NCBI GenBank assembly: GCA_038496445.1
Contig: JALMLS010000353.1
Coordinates: 186,001-250,000 of the forward strand
Direction of reading: 5' to 3'
Length of the DNA stretch: 64,000 nucleotides
DNA from: Trichosphaerium sp. ATCC 40318
Lineage: Eukaryota; Discosea; Flabellinia; Trichosidae
The notes beneath the pieces were generated by a model. That model searched no databases, had not been told where the DNA came from, and worked only from the letters and a program-made list of their open reading frames with translations. Shown piece by piece: positions 23,564 to 34,632 of the stretch. Made by a program: the position numbers and the translations under genes. The stretch's first letter is position 1. Every line of letters begins with the position of its first letter.

Positions 23564-26205
23564 CGGTTTAAACGTTTTTCTTCAACAATCCAACGCACGA
23601 ATGACGCAAAAGAAGTCCCAAAAAACGTTTTCGCAACACTTTCGTCAAGACTGAAACTAAAAACGCTTGACGAATGGTATAACGTCTCTAAACTCGATTT
23701 ATACCGAGCTGGTAAAACGTTGGCACTCACTGTACTAAAAAGGTTACAAATCAATAAAAACCGTTTAATACTTATCTAACAACAAACCAGATACGATAAC
23801 TCAGTACCTCTAGTGGTTGTAGACCTCTACCCTCAAGGCAACTGGAAATATTGGGAATTTACGTCAGTTTCTTATTGTCGTTACGTATCACACTAAATTT
23901 CGCTATAGAGATCCTCCATGGCATATCAGTAAATGTTGCAAGGTTTTCTTTGATTCTCTTGGTGAGCACCTGGAGTACAAACACTTAGATGAATGGTACA
24001 ACATCACAACTGAAGATATTTTCGGGTTTGGAGGAAAAAACCTTATGCTTACCAAGTAAGTCTCCTTTTTAGTCAGGCGCGCTTAACATTGCATCCAAGA
24101 TATAAAGGATCTCCTTATATTGCATTATCAACGCTGTATCCTAGTCACAAGTGGCATCCATGGCAATTCAAGTACTAGTTTCTACAAAAAATAGTCAAAA
24201 AATATTGTGTTTATAAAACCTGATAACGGTGTCTATAGAAACCTTACAGATATTTGGGATGATTGGCTCAACGTAAAGTACATATTTTAAATGCTCTTTT
24301 ACAAAGAAATGAAGATAAAATCCACTGTAATCTAACTATAAAAAGGCAATGGTTTGATGAACTGGGAAGAAAGTTTGAGGTTTATCAATTATCAGATTGG
24401 TACAATGTTACTGAAACTGACGTTGCCAATTATGCTGGTACAAGTATAACGATAGCTCTTAAATCAAGCAGATTACATACTATACTTAAAAAAGTATATC
24501 CTAAATTCAAATGGACAACGTCTTTCTTTGCGTGCGAAAGTAAAAAAAGCGGAAGATACTAAGAAAAAAATAGGAAAAGCGACAACCAACCAGGACATAA
24601 GATGCTAATGTATATAGACGCTATAGGCGCAAAATTAAATTTAAAGCATCTAGATGACTGGCATAACGTATCACACGCAGATTTGACAAAGAGTGGAGGT
24701 CTTCTATTAATCCAAACAAAGTAAGAATTTTATCGTTCTCAAGCTTGTCTTACCATTTGCTTCACTGCTAATTTGTTTTTTTTTCAGATTCGATGGTTCG
24801 CTTTATGCAGCCTTATACACAGTATATCCAAAGTATCCTTGGAAGATATGGAAGTTCAGGTAGGAACAGAAATTGCCACTGATGAAAAAGTGTTGCTAAC
24901 TAAAAACTAAGAAAACCACGACATTTTTGGGACGACATGACCCATCAAAGAAAGTTCTTTGACGCAATTGGAGTTGATTTAGGTACGTATCTATAGCATC
25001 TTCATAGAAATTTAATTTTCTTAAATACTGTGCTAGGTATAAGCCAACTTGATGAATGGTATAAAATCGGTTACAAGGAACTTCTACCGTATCACATTCT
25101 TGGTCTTTTGAATCACCAGTACACATACTTTAAAGGAAGTTTACTTAGTTCTTCTTAGATACCAAGGGTGTGTTTCTAGAGCAATAATGTATATATTCCC
25201 TGAGAAGGATTGGGACGTAAAACGGTTCAAGTATGTAAAAGAAGAAAAAAAAAAAAGGAGTAACTGCATATTTATATATCATTAGGCGACTTCCTAGAGG
25301 ATACTATAATCAGGAAGAAAATGTTTTAGACAGCTTGAGTAGTTTATCTGCAAGTCTCAGCTTGACAAAGGCAGAGCAATGGTAACATATTGAACAAGAC
25401 AGATATGTTGAGCTTACAACTTTTAGGTATTGTGTGTCACGTGCACAATTCGATAATCACGGTGTTTCTTCAGTTATAGATTCGCCCTATTGGCCTTCCA
25501 TATTACAAAAAATCCATCCCGAGTTCAAATGGGATTGGTCTTTACTGCGTCAAAGAGATAAACGTGCAAGCCAAAGGTAGTTAAAACATCCGCTAAATTA
25601 CTTTTGCTGTTCCTAATTCGTTGTTCAATAGATGGCTTGGCTATGTCATCCGTACTGTATTCCCTGAGTATAAAGTTATGGAAGAACATAGAATTAAACG
25701 TGGCATAAGCTTGGATATTTATGTACCTGAGATGAACTTGGCTTTTGAATATCAAGGTATTTCATAATGTTATTAAATCACTTTTAGTGTTTAACCATTT
25801 TTATAAGGTGAACAACATTATCATGATTTATATGATCACTCTATAAAGTATGATACATTAGATAAGTTAAAGAAACGGATATGTGGCGATCTAGGTACGT
25901 TCTACTAATGCTTTTGTTTTGAAACGAAAAAAACCCTCACTAAATTTTTCTTGAAGGAGTGACAGTCATTGCAATCCCGTATTGGTGGAACGGAGACATA
26001 GATAGTATAAAGGCTACAATTGTACATTTTAGGTAACTCTTTGATTTATCTACACGTCATAAATAGTAACAACTTTACTAGGCCGGATATTAACTTTAAA
26101 ACAAGAGCTAAACCTCTACTACTTGCACCAACAAATAAGTTCTTTGTTCAAGAGAAGGTTATAGCTGATCAAATGATGAGCGATGCAATTCAACTTGTAA
26201 AATAA
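23564..26205 (+). CDS. WYxV-repeat protein C with C-terminal PD-(D/E)xK-like nuclease domain
   Basis: Repeat cores: DEWYNVSKLDLYRAG, LYPQGNWKYWEF, DEWYNITTEDIFGFGG, LYPSHKWHPWQF, SDWYNVTETDVANYAG, VYPKFKWTTSFF, DDWHNVSHADLTKSGG, VYPKYPWKIWKF, DEWYKIGYKELL, FPEKDWDVKRF, and a last degenerate repeat ending HPEFKWDWSLL. An apparent in-frame TAA at 25383 disappears if 25382-25426 is a 45-nt intron; this restores QWYCVSRAQFDNHG, which fits the repeat. After DKRASQ an intron (25577-25631) leads to the C-terminal domain: RWLGYVIRTVFPEY, SLDIYVPEMNLAFEYQGEQH, then LGVTVIAIPYWW. The D...ExQG..H arrangement is that of Vsr/restriction-like PD-(D/E)xK nucleases. The cut substrate is unknown. The 5' start is unresolved because the first clear exon begins after an AG at 23563. 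Confidence 0.75.
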
Positions 26206-26471
26206 ACTAACCTACACCGATTTATCGCTGGTTCACCAACACCACATTACCGTTGTATCTTGGAATTCGTTTCTAGTCAACTTCGTTGTCAAATTGGGCT
26301 AAGCGCACGTGGCCACAGGAGAAACAACTCTAGAGCTAGAGAGACTTAAGGCAGTCAACGGGTTCCCATTATCCCGTGAAATTATACAACTTCCTTTCCT
26401 TGCTAAGCGCACGAGGCGTATTGGTGGTATTTGGCTATAAATCTGTTCATTACCTACCACAAACAAATACA

Positions 26472-27422
26472 ATGAACAAAAACAGCGATTTCTTCAATGA
26501 GATACCTGTCGAGGTTATTGTTCTTATTCTACAATTCGTACCTAAGCTATCTATGTTTTCAGTACTACGTACATCCAAATTATTATCCACTATTACAAAA
26601 CAGCACTTTGGACATGTAAACAAGGGGATCATTGTGCTAAAGACGAAAAAAAAGTTAAGAAAGCTGATAAAGAAAGCTCCACATTTGATCTCAACAAAAA
26701 CACTTTCTATTTATTACAAAATCAGGAAAACATCAGATTTAAAGTATCTACAAGGTGCTTATGCACTAAGACTGTACAGGAGAGTCAGCAGTATTGTCGA
26801 TTTTACAAACTTTAAAGTTGTTGATAGTATAAGCTTTGCTAATTGCGAAGTGACTGATGATCATCTTAAACAACTTGCAGGTATACATAAGCTAAGTTGT
26901 CGTGCATGTACATATATTACAGATGATGGGATTAAACCTTTAGCTGGTATTCACACAATCGATCTATGCTTTTGTCAAAGGATTACAGATGAAGGCATTA
27001 AGGCTTTAGCTGGTGTCCATGAAATATATTTACAGAGTTGCAAAGGTATCACAGATGAAGGTGTTAAAGCGCTAGCTGGCGTTCATACCATTGATCTTTC
27101 AAGGACAAACATTACAGATGATGGTGTAACAGCCTTGGCTGGTGTTCACGAAATAAAGCTATATAATTGCAAAGGTATCACAGATGAAGGTGTTAAAGCA
27201 TTAGCTGGTGTTCATACCATTGATCTTTCAAGTACAAACATTACAGATGATAGTCTAAAAGCCTTGGCTGGTGTTTGCAGAATTACTATATGTGGTAATC
27301 AACAAATTACAACCGAAGGCATAGAAGCTTTGGCTGGTGCTCGTTTGGTTGATGCATTCAATTGTCCCCAACTTAGGCGCAGTAAAATTAAGCCACATAA
27401 TGGATGTGAATTGATTCTTTAG
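26472..27422 (+). CDS. F-box / leucine-rich-repeat protein, intronless
   Basis: A 316-aa frame from the ATG at 26472. A longer open frame reaches upstream but lacks an ATG. An F-box follows at residues 8-45 (FNEIPVEVIVLILQFVPKL). From about residue 130 there are about nine 22-23-residue LRRs of the type ITDEGVKALAGVHTIDLS, nearly identical to one another. F-box/LRR proteins recruit substrates to SCF ubiquitin ligases. The gene has no introns, and the repeats are so similar that recent internal expansion is likely. A related, broken copy lies at 44057-45012. Similar short LRR proteins are common in amoebae and their giant viruses, so lateral transfer in either direction is possible. Confidence 0.82.
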   Translation: MNKNSDFFNEIPVEVIVLILQFVPKLSMFSVLRTSKLLSTITKQHFGHVNKGIIVLKTKKKLRKLIKKAPHLISTKTLSIYYKIRKTSDLKYLQGAYALRLYRRVSSIVDFTNFKVVDSISFANCEVTDDHLKQLAGIHKLSCRACTYITDDGIKPLAGIHTIDLCFCQRITDEGIKALAGVHEIYLQSCKGITDEGVKALAGVHTIDLSRTNITDDGVTALAGVHEIKLYNCKGITDEGVKALAGVHTIDLSSTNITDDSLKALAGVCRITICGNQQITTEGIEALAGARLVDAFNCPQLRRSKIKPHNGCELIL

Positions 27423-27885
27423 AGCTACTTGTTTTGATTGACAAAACTCAAGACCAGACAGTAATGTAGAGTTGTTAGAAATAAAATTATAGAGTTCCTA
27501 ATCATGTTTTTTTTTTCTCATACCCATCACTATCACAATACACCACCACATTTAATGTCATTGCATATACCATAAGCTTCCATACTAGATACAGCCCTAC
27601 TACACCAAATTCCAACAAACTGTGTCACACTCAGTAGAATGTTTGTATGTTTCCTTTGCTTTGTCTAACTCCTCGCTTCACAAATCTCATAGTCATTAAT
27701 CAATGTTAAAGAACTCAATTGTATCATCAATGCAAAGCAACATTGCAGCGTGATAAAGAAAAATAAAATACACTGTGGAGCTGTAAAGCGTTTTATTGTG
27801 TTACCTTATTTTCGCTAAAATTAGTGTTTTGTGAAATGCCCAAAACAGTACAAAACCCACGATAAGTAAAGTAAAACATGTTATC

Positions 27886-28068
27886 ATGGGTAAAAGCAAA
27901 GTGAGTTATACCTACATGTGGCCAAGTGGCAATAAATACGTTGGTGAAACATGGCAAGCGTGAGACAATGGACAATTTACATGTACAAATGGTGATTGGC
28001 TAAACATATTGGTACTGGACAAATGGCTGCACACTTCAAACATAGATCGTAATGCAAAGGAGAAATAA
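27886..28068 (+). pseudogene. MORN-repeat gene fragment with an in-frame stop
   Basis: The frame from the ATG at 27886 reads MGKSKVSYTYMWPSGNKYVG and continues ETWQA, TGA (27961-27963), DNGQFTCTNGDW, then to TAA at 28066-28068. YMWPSGNKYVGE-W is a classical MORN motif (found in phosphatidylinositol-phosphate kinases and junctophilins), distinct from the YwqK-like repeats of the neighbouring F-box genes. The TGA sits between two half motifs in the same frame, so a point-mutated relic is the simplest reading. Confidence 0.5.
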
Positions 28069-28311
28069 CAACAGTACCAACACTCGATCTTGTAGCCGCT
28101 TTGAATTGGTATTCTCAATGGATTGTAGTACGTTTTTGGAGGTTTCAAGTTGTCGCACTTTGACAGGTTGCTTTGTTTCTAGGACATGTTACCACCAGCG
28201 AATCCAGAGATAGGAACGAAAGGAACACGTGTTATGTTGAACAGTTGAACATACTTTTTAAAAAGGGTACTTCAATAATTTCATTCTATCTGAATAGTAG
28301 ACACTCTTTGC

Positions 28312-28836
28312 AATGCCCTTCCATTAGGAATAAGCAATATTCATATTCATTGTCCTGTATGCTATATTCACTATTCATTCATGAATATTCACTGGATGCA
28401 GCTTTTGATTTTGTAACGCTTAGGACACTGTCACTCCACTTGATTTCCAACATATCAAAGCCAACAGTTTTCCTAACACAAATTGGTTTATTTTATGCAG
28501 TACTGGAAACCGGCCGCTCACAAATCCTGATGGTTTAGTTTGGTGCCAAAAAAAGCAATATTCGTCACCTGCTCGTAAAACACCATAGAAACCTACCGAC
28601 AGCAGATTGTCGTCCATAGAGAACTACTGTTGCTGGTTTTTAACTAATAACTCACGAACGCTATCAAAGTTGTGGTGTGAGATTTGTGGCCGTAAGAATC
28701 AACAAGCCAACTTGCAAACTTCTCTACCGTTTACTGTTGGGCAACATAGTATGAAATAATGAATTTTATTACATGAATATTAGTGAATTGGCTGTATTTG
28801 AATATTCATAGTATTCATTCATAACGGAAGGGCATT
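28312..28836. mobile_element. MITE-like element with long imperfect terminal inverted repeats
   Basis: The left end AATGCCCTTCC (28312-) is repeated inverted as GGAAGGGCATT (ending 28836). The inward flanks of about 70 bp also match in inverted orientation, built of ATTCATTCATGAATATTCAC-like sequence. Total length is about 525 bp and no transposase frame is present. No convincing target-site duplication is visible by eye. Confidence 0.5.
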
Positions 28837-29362
28837 AATCTTAGCATCTTTTTATACCAACAATCAATTGGTTGACACCAAGAGTGCAAGCGATCAAAGC
28901 ATGTTGGCAAGTCTGTCCGTTTGTAGAGATTCAAACTGCATAAACAGTACGTGGTACATTACAATACCTAATCAGTTGTTTCTACATGTTGTGTTTAAAA
29001 TCCAAAACTAAGGTACTCCCATATAATAACACAGATTGATAATGTGATCTAGAGAAGTATTGTCCATTTCACATAACATACATTGATCGCTTAAGGACAA
29101 AGATGAACAAACGAACAACATGCCTTATTTAACAAACGTGCTTAAACAGTTAATTTTGACGCTTCTTTAAGATTGATATCGTTTTACTTTCTGTGACTGG
29201 CATGAATCAAGGAAAATAATGCAAATTCACGTAAAATTATTATCAAAACAAAGACTCTCAAATAAAGACTCTGTCAAGAATGCAAGAGCAAATGAACGCA
29301 AAACGTAAAGTACTATTTTGCTTACCCCACCCTTACTAACAACACTATAGACTAATTATAAA

Positions 29363-30169
29363 ATGGCTCTTTATACAAACCTCTTAGACCTACCTATAGA
29401 GCTACAACTTTGTATTATGGAAAAAGACGTTTCAGCGTATTTAAAATGGCCAATATTGTCTAAAACAGCAGCGACAAGTACAAGGTTTGATTATAACTTG
29501 AAAAAACATGGAAAATGGCTTAGAAAAACAACAAGATTTCTGTTTGACCGTAAAGAACGATTCACTTTAACATCAAGGTTTATGTATCAACAGTATTGGA
29601 ATCATGGTGTAATAGAAGGACAGCATAAACGTTGGGATTTTTATGGTACTTTAACTGAAGAGTTTTACATTGTTGATGACAAGCTTGAAGGAGAATACAA
29701 GTTATTCCACGCGTACTGTGGTAATTTAAAAGAGCATTGTTATTATGTCAAAGGTTTAAAACATGGAGAATACAAGTCATTCTACAAGGGCAGTGGTAAA
29801 TTAAAAGAGCAGTGTTATTATGTCAACGGTTTAAAACATGGAGAATATAAGTTATGGAAGCTATCTGACGGGATTTGGGAGCATAGGCATTATGTTAATG
29901 GTAAGCTTGATGGAGAGTTTAAGAGTTGGCATTGGTACCGCCATGGTGATGGTAGTCCTATAGTTCGTGTTCATTGTCACTACGCTAATGGTAAAAAGAA
30001 TGGAGAGTGTAAATTGTGGTATTATGATGGTAACTTGATGGAGCATTTGCATTACGTTGATGGTATAAAACAAGGCGAAATGAAGAAGTGGAATCGTGAT
30101 GGTGAATTAGTTGTACATTGTTTTTACAATAATGATCAAGTCATAGAATATGCAGTACATGATGAATAA
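29363..30169 (+). CDS. F-box-like protein with MORN-like (YwqK-type) repeats, copy 2
   Basis: A single 268-aa frame, again intronless, closely related to the gene at 8316-9065. The N-terminal F-box-like segment is LPIELQLCIMEKD then KWPILSK, and a conserved AATSTRFD motif follows. Residues 80-268 contain about eight repeats of the form YVNGLKHGEYKLW or YVNGKLDGEFKSW. The shared N-terminus (LP.ELQL, KWP.LSK, TRFD...KHGKW) shows both copies derive from one gene, while the repeats evolve separately. A ubiquitin-ligase adaptor role is inferred from the F-box alone. Confidence 0.82.
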   Translation: MALYTNLLDLPIELQLCIMEKDVSAYLKWPILSKTAATSTRFDYNLKKHGKWLRKTTRFLFDRKERFTLTSRFMYQQYWNHGVIEGQHKRWDFYGTLTEEFYIVDDKLEGEYKLFHAYCGNLKEHCYYVKGLKHGEYKSFYKGSGKLKEQCYYVNGLKHGEYKLWKLSDGIWEHRHYVNGKLDGEFKSWHWYRHGDGSPIVRVHCHYANGKKNGECKLWYYDGNLMEHLHYVDGIKQGEMKKWNRDGELVVHCFYNNDQVIEYAVHDE

Positions 30170-31062
30170 CTATACTGCAGCACAGAATAGCTAATTGGTA
30201 ATCGCATATTGCAAGCGTCCACTGTTACCTGTTGGGATGATTCAAAGAATAAAGGAAAATGATAGTATAGACTATTGAAGATGTCAAAGTGCAAATAAAA
30301 ATGGACAACAGATTAACACGTGGTGCTTGAGTTTATTGTACCACACCTCATAGCCAGAATTATAGTCCACGTTTTTAAATGGAAATACTATGTAAACAAC
30401 AGCTATTGATTGTATTATCGGCTACTAATAATCGAGTCAGTTTGTTGTGAGAGTCACAATAAATACATTTTCTGGTATTTGTCTTGTAAATTTTATCTAC
30501 AACTTGCAAACCAAGCAACATGTAGATATGAGTACAATTAAAAAAACCCAATTGATTGAATCAAATTGGAAAAGCCTTTTGTATTTTCTTTCATTAAGAA
30601 ACCAACGCTGCGTTGAGCTCACCCATTGCGTGATATCTAAAAAACGGGTAAGCCCAAAATGGTCCATTTTGTTTTTTCAAATTGAATTGAACGCAATGAG
30701 AGTTGTAACCCTACAGGCTCTGGTTTACAGGTTTGAAAAAGGCGTGTTAAGGTGGGTGCTAACGTTTAAAGTTTTTTGGCATATTTAATCGTTATTTCTC
30801 CTTTGAAAGTATCTTACGCCGTTTTCTACGCGTAGAAAAGTCGTATGAGAATAGTTAACAATATATTGTTGTGGTGCTTCACGTGAATCATTATCCCGTT
30901 ACAATTATAGTTTTAACAAAATACTAGATATATCTACTACCTTATCACAACATTTTTATTCCAAAAGCCTTTCACCAAAGGTCACATTTTGCAAAAAAAA
31001 TTAGAAGAAATTCGCAAAAAAAGCATAAACCGCCAACACCTCATCAACAAAGCAACTTCTCA
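30170..31062. other. Intergenic region upstream of the LIM-Hint gene
   Basis: About 890 bp; the open frame at 30447-30788 has no recognisable motif. No gene is supported. Confidence 0.45.
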
Positions 31063-32227
31063 ATGGCATCTTTTGGTGGAGCGCCTAAATGCTACGTATG
31101 CTCTAAAAGCGTTTATCCACAAGAGAAAATAACGATAGGAAAAAAAGAATTCCACAAACAATGCTTAAAATGTAACGTTTGTAAGAGAAGCTTGAAGGCA
31201 AATAACTACGTCCATTATGGAGGATTTTTTTATTGTGAGCCACACTATACGAGTATTCTTGCTAAAGGTACTGGATTCAATAGCTTCTCTGAGGATGTTA
31301 ACGAAGGACCTATAACGACAATCACTGATGATGCCTATTTACATATTTTTCGGTTTTTGGATAGAAAACACGTGGCTTTGATGAAACTCATCTCGTGGAG
31401 ACTCCACAACGTAAGCGCTACTGTTGATAGGGTATATCCACAAAAAGTGGATATTCTCCTAGCAAAAACGTCAAGAAATCACGTGCTCAGCTTAAAATGG
31501 AAACTATCGCGTGATATCAATACGAGGCTTGAAACGAAGTTTCATGTTAAAATAGTTAAACATCCTTCTTTCGGAGGAGAAGTTTTAAAAACACCTCTTG
31601 TTGTTGATACTTTGAAAGAAAAACAAGAGCTTGATATTAATATTAAGAGTCTAAGTGATCATAAATACCAAGTGCCTTTTGATTTATGGATCGTGGCTAC
31701 GAATAAAAACGGTTACGAAACATTGTCAGAAAAGAAAAGTTTATTTTTGATCGCATCTGGACACAAACACCCTGTTGGTTGCTTTGACGGCCAGGCGCTA
31801 TTGTGGATGGCAGATGGATCTCTAAAGAAAGCTAAGGACGTAGCCGTTGGCGACTCGGTTATGACAGGAAGCTTTGATACTCAGAGAGTTGTCAAAGTTC
31901 AAGCAATTGACGAGCTAACAGCAAAAAGAATGGTTTATTTGGACGATTTCTGGATTACAAGAGGTCATCCCGTTTTAAAAAATGGCGAATGGCATGCACG
32001 TTATTATTTGTAATTTACTAACGAGCTATAGGTATCGCCCAGACGAGATAGCGGAAGCCACTACCCGCGTTGCTGATGGACTGTACAACTTCGTTTTAGC
32101 AGATGAACACTCAGTTTTAGTTGGAGAGAAAAAACTCGTTTGCTGTACTCTTGGAAAGTACTGTGGTCCACGGCTTGAAGCTATGTACCCGAACCAAAAC
32201 AAATTGTACGGTCCCACACAATGTTAG
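31063..32227 (+). CDS. LIM - F-box-like - Hint domain protein
   Basis: The ATG at 31063 begins a LIM domain at residues 10-65: CYVC, FHKQCLKCNVC, then YCEPHY, giving the expected zinc ligands. Residues 85-135 are F-box-like (ITDDAYLHIFRFLDRK, then SWRLHNVS). About 100 residues that may be FN3-like follow. From Cys240 there is a Hint/hedgehog-type autoprocessing module: VGCFDGQALLWMADGS, KDVAVGDSVMTG, WITRGHPVLKNGEW, then ADEHSVLVGE. Hint domains cleave their own N-terminal peptide bond through the first Cys, and hedgehog types attach a sterol. The main frame runs to a TAA at 32011. A 22-nt intron (32010-32031, with a CTAAC branch-like motif) restores the rest of the Hint fold, ending LYGPTQC. 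A frame error is the alternative. Confidence 0.78.
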
Positions 32228-32461
32228 CCAAATAAACGGTATTTATAGTTAGTAATGTGTCATAAAAACGAATATTGTAAACTATTCAATGCGTACCACA
32301 TACAAAAGCAAACTCGCTAGCGTTCGTAACAAGCCTTTCACAGGCACAATGCTACATAGACACAATAACTAAAAGTCGGGCACAAAACGAGAGGTTAAAA
32401 GACATAAGTGAAACAAGACATTTTATAGCTGGTAAAATTGGTTTATTTGGCAAGAGATTAT

Positions 32462-34201
<1,740 letters not shown>

Positions 34202-34632
34202 GATAAATTTAAGTTGACAGTAGGTGTTGCAATTAGTGGAGCAGAACGAAAAAGAAAGAAAACAGAAATAACGAAATTTCCGCCTTAACAGCTATCCACC
34301 AATGAGAATCGACTATTTCATTCCTTAAACACTATTTAGGTTCACAACCGAATTTAAGAAAATTTTTAGAACGAATGGGAGTATTGGCTGCACGTCGTTG
34401 GTGATCTATTGCGTGTTTTATGCGTTTTTGAAGCTTTGCGTAGCCCATTCTACAACATTTGCACAATCGTTATTTACATGCGTTTTACGGCACTCAACCG
34501 CGTTAAGAAGCTCCCTGCGTATGTTTTTTCAAACTCCTTGCCATTTTCACAAAATTATTTTGTTATTTTCCATCAAAAAAATTGTCATACGTTTCAAACT
34601 ACACATACAACTACATACACCAAAGTAGAATT
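34202..34632. other. Intergenic region between EF1A and the chromatin gene
   Basis: About 430 bp between the EF1A start and the 3' end of the chromatin gene. It should contain the EF1A promoter. No motif stands out beyond AT-rich sequence. Confidence 0.4.

Larger units (their letters stand above)
27423..29362. other. Gene-poor 1.9-kb stretch
   Basis: It contains a MORN pseudogene (27886-28068) and a MITE-like inverted-repeat element (28312-28836), both listed separately. I see no intact gene in the rest; minus-strand frames here lack any recognisable motif. Confidence 0.5.

Noticed and set aside
25383-25385. In-frame TAA inside the last repeat of the nuclease-bearing gene, suggesting a pseudogene
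   Set aside because: Treating 25382-25426 as a 45-nt GT-AG intron removes the stop and restores the WY.V core in phase.
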